From NCBI RefSeq assembly GCF_937927635.1, contig NZ_CALBRW010000043.1, forward strand, positions 1-64,000: 64,000 bases of DNA. Direction: 5' to 3'. The position numbers and the translations under genes were made by a program. The notes beneath the pieces are model-generated. The model saw only the letters and a program-made list of their open reading frames with translations, did not search any database and was not told the origin of the DNA. Origin of the DNA: an uncultured Microbacterium sp. (lineage in GTDB: Bacteria > Actinomycetota > Actinomycetes > Actinomycetales > Microbacteriaceae). Shown in pieces: positions 38,676-47,998 of the stretch (the stretch's first letter is position 1; the number at the start of each line of letters is the position of its first letter).

Positions 38676-39937
38676 GCGTCCACTCCGTTCAGGTCGATGC
38701 CGTTCAGACGCAGCATCCCGTGCCAGCGCTCGGCCGCGAGCTCGGGGTTCTCCAGTGCCAGCGAGGCGTTGGCCAGCTCGACGATCCGCGACAGGTGCGG
38801 CAGGCTGCGCGCGGAGTGCAGGCCGCCGACCATCTGGAACGCGGGCTGGTGGCCGTTCAGCCAGGCCAGGAACGCCACACCGGTCTTGTAGTAGAACGTG
38901 GGCGCGGCGAACACCTGGCGGCTGAGCTCCTCGGTGGGGCCGAGGATGCGCTGGTACGCGGCCGCGTCGCCGGCATCCAGAGCCTGGATCGCGGCCGACG
39001 CGACCGGCGTGATGGCGGCGAACGCGCCCAGCAGGGCGTCGGAGTGGGTGCGGCTGGTGTCAAGTGCACGGGACCTCGCCGAGGGGACGGCTTCTTCGCG
39101 TGAAAAACTCGTACTATCGGCGACGTCCCGTGCTGTCGACGGGGAGGAGTCCGCGATCAGCGAGACGTAGTTGAAGTCGTCGCCGGTGAACATGCGGACG
39201 CCCTCGGGCAGACGCTCGCGCACCGAGATCTCGCTCTCCGCATTCAGCAGGCTCATCTTCACGCCTGCGACCTTCCCGGGGTTCTCGGCGATGATGTCCA
39301 GCAGCACGCTCGACGCGGTCTGCCAGTCCTCGGCGCCGAAGTACCCGGCAAGCGCAGGGTCGAATGCGGTGCCCAGCCAGTGCAGCACGACCGGCGTGGT
39401 CGCGCGCGACAGCACCGCCCGGTACACGCGGCGGTAGTCGTCGGCGGATGCCGCCGCTCGAGCCAGATGGCGGGATGCCATCAGCACGGGGCCCGCCCCC
39501 TGCTCCTCGGTGAACTCCAGCTGCGAGACGTACGCGTCGATGACCTGATCGAGCGAGATGACGTCCTCGTCGACGTGGTCGGTGTTCACGCCGACCACCA
39601 CCGAGCCGCCCTCCTCGCGCGCGACCTGCGCGCTGCGGGAGATCAGCTCGCGGGTGGCCGCGGCGTCGAGGCCCATGTTGCGCTGGGCGGTGTCCATGGC
39701 ATCCGCCACGCCCAGCCCCCACGAGTAGACATTGCGGCGGAACGCCAGGGTGGAGTCCCAGTCGATGTCGGCGGGCCGCCCCGGTGTGTTGTCGCCCCAG
39801 ACCACGGGCACGACGTGGGCGGCCGCGTAGGCGACCCGGCTGCGCAGCGGCGCCACGGGTCGGGCGAAGACGCCGGAGTCGTTCAGCTCGGCATCCGATA
39901 CCTCACCGGATGCCGACAGCAGACGCAGCGTGCTCAC
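38672..39937 (-). CDS. DUF993 (dihydrodipicolinate synthase-like) protein
   Basis: A 421-residue TIM-barrel protein of the DUF993 group, often labelled dihydrodipicolinate synthase family. Recognisable blocks are VVPVVWGDNTPG, VVVGVNTDHVDE, PVVLHWLGTAFDPALAGYFG, AGVKMSLLNAESE and GDDFNYVSLI, with a possible Schiff-base Lys227. Its reaction is not established; C-C cleavage of an oxidised sugar is a reasonable guess. The start is GTG 39937, GTGA-coupled to the oxidoreductase. Residues about 266-295 look like an extra insertion whose DNA is an inverted repeat (39059-39140). Confidence 0.82.
   Translation of the reverse strand: MSTLRLLSASGEVSDAELNDSGVFARPVAPLRSRVAYAAAHVVPVVWGDNTPGRPADIDWDSTLAFRRNVYSWGLGVADAMDTAQRNMGLDAAATRELISRSAQVAREEGGSVVVGVNTDHVDEDVISLDQVIDAYVSQLEFTEEQGAGPVLMASRHLARAAASADDYRRVYRAVLSRATTPVVLHWLGTAFDPALAGYFGAEDWQTASSVLLDIIAENPGKVAGVKMSLLNAESEISVRERLPEGVRMFTGDDFNYVSLIADSSPSTARDVADSTSFSREEAVPSARSRALDTSRTHSDALLGAFAAITPVASAAIQALDAGDAAAYQRILGPTEELSRQVFAAPTFYYKTGVAFLAWLNGHQPAFQMVGGLHSARSLPHLSRIVELANASLALENPELAAERWHGMLRLNGIDLNGVDA
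39059..39140. repeat. In-frame palindromic insert inside the DUF993 gene
   Basis: Arms 39059-39082 and 39117-39140 pair at 20 of 24 positions (core GCACGGGAC/GTCCCGTGC). The 82-bp element encodes residues 266-293 (starts SPSTARDV on the coding strand). It sits between the conserved blocks DDFNYVSLIAD and THSDALLGAF, where I expect direct continuity in relatives. The frame is kept and no stop is introduced. Confidence 0.6.
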
Positions 39938-41088
39938 AGCGAGAGCCTGTCGATGGCGATCTTGCGGCCCTCGGCGCTGGAGGCCAGACCCGCCTCGGCG
40001 AACTGCACGCCGCGGGCGCCCGCCAGCAGATCGAAGGCGTATTCCGTTCCGAGCACATACGAGGTCAGGTACTCCTCCCACTGCTGACGGAAGCCGTTCA
40101 GGAACACGTCGTTCGTGGGCACCTCCTGCCAGTCGGCGTCGTAGTCGTGGGTGTCCTCGAGGTCGGGGTTCCACACCGGCTTCGGCGTGGCGTTGCGCGG
40201 CTGGATCCGGCAGCCGAACAGGCCGACGACGGCCGAGCCGTGCGTGCCGTCCACCTGGAACTCCACGAGCTCGTCGCGGTTCACGCGCACGGTCCAGGAG
40301 GAGTTGATCTCGGCGATGATGCCTCCTTCCAGCTCGAAGATGCCGTAGGCGGCATCCTCGGCGGTGGCGTCGTAGTGCTCGCCCTTCTCGTCCCAGCGGT
40401 CGGCGATGTGCACGGCGGCCTGCGCATAGACGCTCTTCACCTCGCCGAACAGGTTCTCCAGCACGTAGTTCCAGTGCGGGAACATGTCGGTGATGATGCC
40501 GCCGCCGTCCTCGGTGCGGTAGTTCCAGCTGGGGCGCTGCGCGGGCTGCCAGTCGCCCTCGAACACCCAGTAGCCGAACTCGCCGCGCACGGACAGGATG
40601 CGGCCGAAGAACCCGGAGTCGATCAGGCGCTTGAGCTTCTGCAGGCCCGGCAAGTAGAGCTTGTCGTGCACGACGCCGGTCTTCACGCCCGCCGCCTTCG
40701 CCAGGCGGGCCAGCTCCATCGCCTCCTCGAGCGACTCGGCGGTGGGCTTCTCGGTGTAGATGGCCTTGCCCGCGGCGATGGCCTTGCGGATGGCGGTCGC
40801 GCGCGCCTTCGTCACCAGGAAGTCCGCGTAGATCTCCCACTGCGGATCGGCCAGCGCGGCATCGAGATCGGTGGTGAAGTCCTGGATGCTGTGCTTCGCC
40901 GCGATCTCGGCGAGCTTCTCCTCGTTGCGGCCGACCAGCAGCGGCTTGACGGTCGCCTTCGAGCCGTCGGGCAGCTCGATGCCGCCCTGATCGCGGATCG
41001 CGAGGATCGAGCGCACCAGGTGCTGCCGGTAGCCCATGCGCCCGGAGACGCCGTTCATGATGATGCCGATCTCGCGCACGTTCGCCAT
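39934..41088 (-). CDS. Gfo/Idh/MocA family oxidoreductase
   Basis: A 384-residue NAD(P)-dependent sugar oxidoreductase. The N-terminal dinucleotide fold is IGIIMNGVSGRMGYRQHLVRS, which departs from the usual GxGxxG. The catalytic-region motif is IYTEKPTAESLEEAMEL (EKP), and GVVHDKLYLPGLQKLKRLI and NYRTEDGGGIITDMFPHWNYV follow in the C-terminal domain. ATG 41088 was chosen because it precedes the fold directly; an earlier in-frame codon lies inside the operator. First gene of the LacI-controlled operon, so it probably starts the pathway by oxidising a sugar or sugar acid. Confidence 0.9.
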   Translation of the reverse strand: MANVREIGIIMNGVSGRMGYRQHLVRSILAIRDQGGIELPDGSKATVKPLLVGRNEEKLAEIAAKHSIQDFTTDLDAALADPQWEIYADFLVTKARATAIRKAIAAGKAIYTEKPTAESLEEAMELARLAKAAGVKTGVVHDKLYLPGLQKLKRLIDSGFFGRILSVRGEFGYWVFEGDWQPAQRPSWNYRTEDGGGIITDMFPHWNYVLENLFGEVKSVYAQAAVHIADRWDEKGEHYDATAEDAAYGIFELEGGIIAEINSSWTVRVNRDELVEFQVDGTHGSAVVGLFGCRIQPRNATPKPVWNPDLEDTHDYDADWQEVPTNDVFLNGFRQQWEEYLTSYVLGTEYAFDLLAGARGVQFAEAGLASSAEGRKIAIDRLSL

Positions 41089-41126
41089 TGTGATTCCGTT
41101 CTGTTGAAGACTGCCGCGCCACCCGT

Positions 41127-41144
41127 TGGGTAAGCGCTTTCCCA
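41127..41144. promoter_or_regulatory. LacI operator of the oxidoreductase-DUF993-isomerase operon
   Basis: TGGGTAAGCGCTTTCCCA, palindromic at eight of nine pairs with the AAGCGCTT core typical of LacI-family sites. It lies 39 nt upstream of the first gene. It closely resembles 21131-21148, suggesting one LacI protein may govern both. Confidence 0.8.
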
Positions 41145-41201
41145 TAGTGAATCAGGTTGCCGCGCGGAGCGCAAGAGGCGGATGCCGGAGACGAGAACGA
41201 A

Positions 41202-41278
41202 CGCCGCCCCTGCTGAACGCCGCCGCCCCTGCTCAGTCGCGCAGCTGAGCAGGGGCGGGGACGGTGGGCAGGGGCGGG
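41202..41278. repeat. G/C-rich hairpin cluster (family C), copy 1
   Basis: A perfect hairpin with 14-bp arms CCGCCCCTGCTCAG (41223-41236) and CTGAGCAGGGGCGG (41245-41258) is flanked by an extra left-type arm (GCCGCCCCTGCTGAAC, 41202 on) and an extra right-type arm (GGCAGGGGCGGG, to 41278). The same words recur at 49230-49311. It follows the MarR gene stop and could end that transcript. The rest of the 250-bp gap holds only GGATGCCGG-type words and the operator. Confidence 0.8.
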
Positions 41279-41339
41279 AACACCAGCCGGCGGATGCCGG
41301 GCGGATGCCGGACGCCGGACGCCGGAAGGATGCCGGCGA

Positions 41340-41780
41340 TCAGGCCTCGGCGAGCAGGTGGAACACCTTCGAGGCCGCGTGCACCTCTTCGGGGGTGAGC
41401 TCGGCGAGCACCGAGCGCATCCGGTCGGCGTTCTCGGCGCGCAGCTCGGCCAGCACCTCGCGGGCCTGCGGCGTGGCGGCCAGCACGCGCAGGCGCCCGT
41501 CGCGCTCGTCGGGGCGGGAGCTCAGCAGGCCGAGCTCTTCCAGCATCCGCGTCTGCCTGCTGATCACCGACTTGTCCATCTCGAACAGCTCGGCGAGCTG
41601 ATGCGCGTGGGTGTCGCCGTTGCGGCCGATGTACGCCAGCAGCTTGTAGCCGGCAGGCTGCAGATCAGGGTGGATCCGCGCCGCCGACTCCTTCCAGAGC
41701 GCCTTGGCACGCGCGAAGATCAGGTTCAGGTGAGCCTGGAAGTCCGCGAGCATGTCGTCGGCGGTCTGCGTGTCGACCAT
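41340..41780 (-). CDS. MarR family transcriptional regulator
   Basis: A 146-residue winged-helix repressor: PAGYKLLAYIGRNGDTHAHQLAELFEMDKSVISRQTRMLEELGLLSSRPDERDGR is the recognition helix, wing and DxR motif. ATG 41780 was chosen because it is 1 nt beyond the exporter's stop; a longer version would overlap the exporter gene. It is cotranscribed with the MFS exporter and probably represses it at the AGTTGA sites upstream of 43500. A drug-like ligand would be the inducer. Confidence 0.9.
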   Translation of the reverse strand: MVDTQTADDMLADFQAHLNLIFARAKALWKESAARIHPDLQPAGYKLLAYIGRNGDTHAHQLAELFEMDKSVISRQTRMLEELGLLSSRPDERDGRLRVLAATPQAREVLAELRAENADRMRSVLAELTPEEVHAASKVFHLLAEA

Positions 41781-41781
41781 G

Positions 41782-43500
<1,719 letters not shown>

Positions 43501-43525
43501 GAGCGGAGTTTCTCCTGTACGAATA

Positions 43526-43590
43526 GTTGATCTGCATCAACGATACATTATTAGTTGATGTTTCTCAACTGTTGGGTACGGTCAACTATT
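43526..43590. promoter_or_regulatory. MarR operator cluster upstream of the exporter
   Basis: Repeated AGTTGA/TCAACT half-sites: GTTGAT-CTGC-ATCAAC (43526-43541, perfect), AGTTGA...TCAACT (43553-43570) and TCAACTATT (43582-43590). The last faces AATAGTTGA at 43522. The A/T-rich spacing contrasts with the surrounding GC-rich DNA. The sites lie between the exporter and the divergent hydroxyacid dehydrogenase. Confidence 0.7.
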
Positions 43591-43651
43591 CCGGATGCCG
43601 TGCGCCTCGCCGCGGCGCGCGCGGGATAGTGTGATCGCTGGAGCCCCGAAC

Positions 43652-44650
43652 ATGACCAGACCCCGTGCGCACGCCGTGATGGACGAGGACGCCTTCGCGC
43701 TGCTGTTCGACGACACCCGCCGCGCGCGTTTCGCCGAGCTCGCCGACACCGCCGACCGGATGCTGATCACCGACCTCGACGACCCTTCCGTTGCTGCGCT
43801 GCTGGCCGAGGCCGAAGTGCTCATCACATCGTGGGGAGCGCCGCGGCTGGACGCGGAGCGGCTGAACCGGATGCCGCGACTGCGCGCGGTCCTGCATGCC
43901 GCCGGCAGCGTGCAGACGCTGGTCTCCGACGAGCTCTGGGCCCGCGGCATCCGACTCACCTCCGCCGCGGACGCCAATGCCGTGCCCGTCGCGGAGTTCA
44001 CCCTCGGGGCGATCCTGCTGACCGGCAAGCGCGCATTCACCCGGCTGCGAAGTACGGACTCCGACTGGAACGCGTGGCAGGACCGGCGGATCGGCAACGT
44101 CGACCGCACCGTGGGCATCGTCGGATTCTCCCGCATCGGCCGTCGAGTGGCCGAGCTGCTGCGACCATTCGACGGCATCCGCGTGCTGGTGTCCGACCCC
44201 TACGCCGATGCGGATGCCGTGGCAGCCGCCGGCGCGACGCTGCTGCCGCTCGAGGAGATGCTTCCCCGAGCGGACGTGCTGTCGCTGCACGCCCCATCCC
44301 TGCCGGCCACCCGCCACATGATCGCGGCGGATCAGCTGGCCGCGCTCCCCGACGGCGCAACGCTCATCAACACCGCTCGCGGAGCACTGCTCGACCACGA
44401 CGCGCTGCTGGCGGAATGCCGCACCGGACGGCTGGACGCGCTGCTGGACGTCACCGACCCCGAGCCTCTTCCGGACGACCACCCCCTGCGCGCGCTGCCG
44501 AACGTCGCGATCACCCCGCATCTGGCCGGTTCACTGGGCACGGAGGCACGCCGGCTCGCGGACTCCGCCCTGGACGAACTGGCCGCCTATGCCGCAGGGG
44601 ATGCCGCACGGCATCCGATCACGCGAGAGGAACTGGCGATCAGCGCATGA
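43652..44650 (+). CDS. D-isomer-specific 2-hydroxyacid dehydrogenase
   Basis: A 332-residue NAD-dependent enzyme. The Rossmann motif is VGIVGFSRIGRRVAE, where the usual second Gly of GxGxxG is Ser. The catalytic Arg is in INTARGALLD, Glu in DPEPLPDDHP, and His in ITPHLAGS. Relatives are often annotated as phosphoglycerate dehydrogenase-like. ATG 43652 has GGAG about 9 nt upstream. It is followed by a zinc dehydrogenase gene 67 nt downstream and may share its transcript. Confidence 0.88.
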   Translation: MTRPRAHAVMDEDAFALLFDDTRRARFAELADTADRMLITDLDDPSVAALLAEAEVLITSWGAPRLDAERLNRMPRLRAVLHAAGSVQTLVSDELWARGIRLTSAADANAVPVAEFTLGAILLTGKRAFTRLRSTDSDWNAWQDRRIGNVDRTVGIVGFSRIGRRVAELLRPFDGIRVLVSDPYADADAVAAAGATLLPLEEMLPRADVLSLHAPSLPATRHMIAADQLAALPDGATLINTARGALLDHDALLAECRTGRLDALLDVTDPEPLPDDHPLRALPNVAITPHLAGSLGTEARRLADSALDELAAYAAGDAARHPITREELAISA

Positions 44651-44717
44651 CCACCTCTCCGTGAGCTCCGTGACGGAACGGGTCGCGCGAGGTCCGCAGG
44701 AGTGGTGGAGTAGGACC

Positions 44718-45740
44718 ATGCGCGCTGTCATCATGCACGGCCCCGGCGATGTCCGGGTCGAGGACGTTCCGAAGCCCGAGCTCGTCGAGCCCACCGACGC
44801 GATCATCCGGGTGGATGCTGCCTGCATCTGCGGGTCGGATCTGTGGCCGTACCGCGGCATCGACAACCCGGACTGGCCGCGGCAGATGGGCCACGAGTAC
44901 ATCGGCACGGTGGAGCAGGTCGGCGCCGACGTGCACGACCTCGCCGTGGGCGACTACGTGGTGGGCTCGTTCATGGCATCCGACGGCGTCTGCGAGATCT
45001 GCCGGGCCGGCTACCAGTCCCGGTGCATCCACGTCGTGGGCATGGGGTCGATCGGCACGCAGGCCGAGTACGCGCGCATTCCGTGGGCCGACGGCACGCT
45101 GGTGAAGGTGGAGGGCGACCTCACCCCGCAGCGCCGACGCGGCCTGCTGGCGGCATCCGATGTGCTGGGCACGGGCTGGTTCGGCGCCGTCGCCGCCGAG
45201 GCAGGACCGGGCAAGACGGTCGCCGTCGTCGGCGACGGCGCGGTCGGGCTGTCGGCGGTCCTCGCCGCCGCTCGCCTGGGCGCTGACCGCGTGATCGCGA
45301 TGTCCCGGCACGCCGACCGACAGGCGCTCGCGCGCAGCTTCGGCGCCACCGACATCGTCGAGGAGCGCGGGGATGCCGGGATTGCCGCCATCAAGGAGCT
45401 CACCGGCGGCTACGGCGCGCACTCCGTGGTCGAGGCCGTCGGCACGCAGGAGTCCATGGCGCAGGCCGTGCGCTCCACCCGCGCCGGCGGGCATCTGGGC
45501 ATCGTCGGCGTCTCCCACGACGTGACGCTGAACGGCACCGAGCTGTTCTTCTCCGGCATCCACCTGCACGGCGGACCCGCGCCCGTGCGGCGCTTCCTGC
45601 CGGAACTGATCGATCTGATCATGAACGACGACATCGACGCCGGCGCCGTCTTCAACCTCACGCTCCCCTTCGACCAGGCAGCCGACGGCTACCGGGCCAT
45701 GGACGAGCGCCATGCGATCAAGGTGATGCTGGAGTTCTGA
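44718..45740 (+). CDS. Zinc-dependent alcohol dehydrogenase (MDR family)
   Basis: A 340-residue enzyme. Zinc-site residues appear in ACICGSDLWPYRG and MGHEYIG; the structural lobe has CEICRAGYQSRCIHV with fewer cysteines than usual (three visible), so the second zinc may be absent. The NAD loop is VAVVGDGAVGLSAV. ATG 44718 has GGAG 7 nt upstream. It lies downstream of the hydroxyacid dehydrogenase gene and converges on the LacI gene, 13 nt away. Confidence 0.9.
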   Translation: MRAVIMHGPGDVRVEDVPKPELVEPTDAIIRVDAACICGSDLWPYRGIDNPDWPRQMGHEYIGTVEQVGADVHDLAVGDYVVGSFMASDGVCEICRAGYQSRCIHVVGMGSIGTQAEYARIPWADGTLVKVEGDLTPQRRRGLLAASDVLGTGWFGAVAAEAGPGKTVAVVGDGAVGLSAVLAAARLGADRVIAMSRHADRQALARSFGATDIVEERGDAGIAAIKELTGGYGAHSVVEAVGTQESMAQAVRSTRAGGHLGIVGVSHDVTLNGTELFFSGIHLHGGPAPVRRFLPELIDLIMNDDIDAGAVFNLTLPFDQAADGYRAMDERHAIKVMLEF

Positions 45741-45753
45741 GCGCGCTCAGGCG

Positions 45754-46722
45754 CTACGGTGCGCTTCGGCGCGTGACCAGCGCGGGAGACAGGAGCAGAT
45801 CGTCAGGGCGCGCGCCGTCTATCCAGTCCACCAGGCGGCGGACGGCCTGCTCGCCGAGCGCGTCGAAATCCTGTCGCACGGTGGTCAGCGGGGGCTGGAA
45901 CTCGGCGGCATCCGCGATGTCGTCGAAGCCGATCACGGCCACGTCCTCGGGCACGCGGCGGCCGGCGTCGGCCAGGGCTCGCAGCGCGCCGAGTGCCATC
46001 TGGTCGTTGGCGACGAACAGCGCCGTCGCGTCGGCCAGCTCGCCGATCCGCGCGTACCCGGATGCCGCGCTCCAATCGCCGCGCACGAGCTCGGGCTCCG
46101 GGGCGCCCGCGTCACCCAGCGCCTCGCGCCAGCCCCGCTCGCGCTCGGCGGCGGCGTAGGAATCCGCGGGGCCCGCCAGGTGGTGCACGGTGCGATGACC
46201 GGCCGCCAGCAGGTGCTCGGTCGCGGTGCGCGCGCCTGCGGCGTGATCGGTGCCGATGACCGTGAAGCGCTGATCGGGCAGGGAGTCGACCACGACCAGG
46301 CGCAGACCCGCGGATGCCGCATGCCGGGCCAGCGCGGTGGCCTCGTTGAGCACGATCGCGCCGTCCACGCCCTGGTCGCGCAGCCGGTCGAAGGCGTCGT
46401 CGATGCCGCCGTCGGCGCCGAGCGTGACGACGGTCACGGCGTAGCCCCGGGACGCCGCGGACTCCGCCACCGCCTGCAGCATGCGCGAGTTGCCGATGGT
46501 GGCGAGGGTCTGCGCCACCAGGCCGATGGTGTGCGAGCGGCCGGTGCGCAGGGCGCGGGCCGCGCGGTTGGGCCGGTAGCCCAACTCGGCCATGGCCTGC
46601 TCCACGCGGGCACGGGTCGCCGGATCCACGCGAGGGCTGTCGTTGGCCACGCGCGAGACGGTCTGCCCCGACACGCCGGCCCGTTGGGCGACCATAGCCA
46701 TCGAGACGCGCTTCTGCGGCAT
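45754..46722 (-). CDS. LacI family regulator of the gal genes (probable GalR)
   Basis: A 322-residue repressor. The helix-turn-helix is SMAMVAQRAGVSGQTVSRVANDSPRVDPATRARV. The effector domain contains TIGLVAQTLATIGNSRML, VFVANDQMALGALRAL-like sequence and VIGFDDIADAAEFQPPLTTVRQ. It is divergent from galT, and an operator-like TGTTTACGTGAACA overlaps the galT start, so galactose or a derivative is the likely inducer. Confidence 0.9.
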   Translation of the reverse strand: MPQKRVSMAMVAQRAGVSGQTVSRVANDSPRVDPATRARVEQAMAELGYRPNRAARALRTGRSHTIGLVAQTLATIGNSRMLQAVAESAASRGYAVTVVTLGADGGIDDAFDRLRDQGVDGAIVLNEATALARHAASAGLRLVVVDSLPDQRFTVIGTDHAAGARTATEHLLAAGHRTVHHLAGPADSYAAAERERGWREALGDAGAPEPELVRGDWSAASGYARIGELADATALFVANDQMALGALRALADAGRRVPEDVAVIGFDDIADAAEFQPPLTTVRQDFDALGEQAVRRLVDWIDGARPDDLLLSPALVTRRSAP

Positions 46723-46759
46723 CCGCTCTCCTTCTCCCGACGTTCACAACTCCGGATTG

Positions 46760-46802
46760 TTGACGCTACCACGCAGGTCGGGGTACCGTGTTTACGTGAA
46801 CA
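46760..46802 (+). promoter_or_regulatory. galT promoter with overlapping LacI-type operator
   Basis: TTGACG (46760-46765) and TACCGT (46784-46789) are 18 nt apart. Transcription would begin close to GTG 46796/ATG 46802, giving a leaderless or nearly leaderless message. The palindrome TGTTTACGTGAACA (46789-46802, six of seven pairs) covers the start point and suits repression by the divergent LacI protein. Confidence 0.5.
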
Positions 46803-47974
46803 TGAGCGAATCTCCGGAATTGCAGACCACCGAGCTCGGTGCGGGCGTGCTCAAGCGCGCCACCACGCTCGCCGATGGCCGCGAACTGTTCTACTTCGAC
46901 GACCCGGACACCTCCCTGGGCGCCGAGCGCGCGGTCGACACCCGCGAGCTGGATGCCCGCCCCGAGACCGCCACAATGCGGCAGGACATCCTCTCCGGCG
47001 ACTGGATCACGTTCGCCACCAAGCGGCAGAACCGGGTCATGATGCCCTCGTCCGACGCCGACCCGCTGGCTCCGCAGACCCCGACGAACCCCTCCGAGGT
47101 GCCCGCCCGCTACGACGTCGCGGTGTTCGAGAACCGCTCCCCGTCGTTCGGTCCCGCACTGAACGAGGCCACCGGAGGCGTGCCGGCGGCCGTCAATCCC
47201 ACGCACGGCCTGGACGACCTGGCCGAGCTCGGCATCGGGCGCACCCGCACCAGCGTCGGCCGGTGCGAGGTGGTGTGCTTCAGCCCCGACAATGCCGGCT
47301 CCTTCGGCACGCAGAGCGTCACCCGCGCCCGCACCGTCATCGAGGCCTGGGCAGACCGCACCGCGGCTCTCTCGGCGCTGCCGGGCATCGAGCAGGTGTT
47401 CCCGTTCGAGAACCGAGGCGAGGCCATCGGCGTCACCCTGCCGCATCCGCACGGCCAGATCTACGCCTACCCGTACGTGACCCCGCGCACGCAGCGCCTG
47501 CTGGACAGCATCCGCCGCACGGTGCCCGATCTGATGGATCGTGTGCTCACCTCCGAGCGCTCCTCCGAGCGGGTCGTCCTGCAGGGCGAGCACTGGACGG
47601 CGTTCGTGCCGTTCGCCGCGCGCTGGCCGCTGGACGTGCAGCTCATGCCGCACCGTCACGTTCCCGACTTCGCCGCGCTGAACGACGCCGAGCGCGACGA
47701 GCTGGCCCCGCTCTACCTGCGTCTGCTGCGCGGAGTGGATGCCCTGTACTCGACGCCCACGCCGTACATCGCCGCCTGGCACCAGGCACCCGTGCACACC
47801 GGTCGCGAGACCGTGCGCATGCGCCTGGAGCTGACGAGCCCGCGCCGCGCCGAGGACAAGCTGAAGTTCCTCGCCGGCTCCGAGGCCGCGATGAGCGCCT
47901 GGACAGCCGAGATCCTCCCCGAGGTGGCGGCGCAGCGCCTGCGCGACGCCATCGCCACCGTCCCCGAGTTCTGA
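46802..47974 (+). CDS. galT: Galactose-1-phosphate uridylyltransferase
   Basis: A 390-residue Leloir enzyme exchanging UMP between UDP-glucose and galactose 1-phosphate. The active-site LPHPHGQIYAYP (His215, His217) is present, with the nucleophile region intact. VFENRSPSFG and LMPHRHVPDF are further family blocks. The start is ATG 46802 or the in-frame GTG 46796; no Shine-Dalgarno is visible and the promoter geometry suggests a leaderless message. It is followed by galK 24 nt downstream. Confidence 0.96.
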   Translation: MSESPELQTTELGAGVLKRATTLADGRELFYFDDPDTSLGAERAVDTRELDARPETATMRQDILSGDWITFATKRQNRVMMPSSDADPLAPQTPTNPSEVPARYDVAVFENRSPSFGPALNEATGGVPAAVNPTHGLDDLAELGIGRTRTSVGRCEVVCFSPDNAGSFGTQSVTRARTVIEAWADRTAALSALPGIEQVFPFENRGEAIGVTLPHPHGQIYAYPYVTPRTQRLLDSIRRTVPDLMDRVLTSERSSERVVLQGEHWTAFVPFAARWPLDVQLMPHRHVPDFAALNDAERDELAPLYLRLLRGVDALYSTPTPYIAAWHQAPVHTGRETVRMRLELTSPRRAEDKLKFLAGSEAAMSAWTAEILPEVAAQRLRDAIATVPEF

Positions 47975-47998
47975 CCCCACCCCACTCCCAGGAGCACC

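Noticed and set aside
38672..41122. A fused oxidoreductase-DUF993 protein of over 800 residues
   Set aside because: The upstream part is an alternative frame of the Gfo/Idh/MocA gene, which has clear motifs in its own frame. The DUF993 gene starts at GTG 39937.
46741..46756. CGTTCACAACTCCGGA, a 16-mer also found (reverse complement) at 58046-58061 in the methyltransferase insert
   Set aside because: One shared 16-mer in 64 kb of biased composition can occur by chance, and the flanking sequences do not match, so I do not claim a third copy of that element here.
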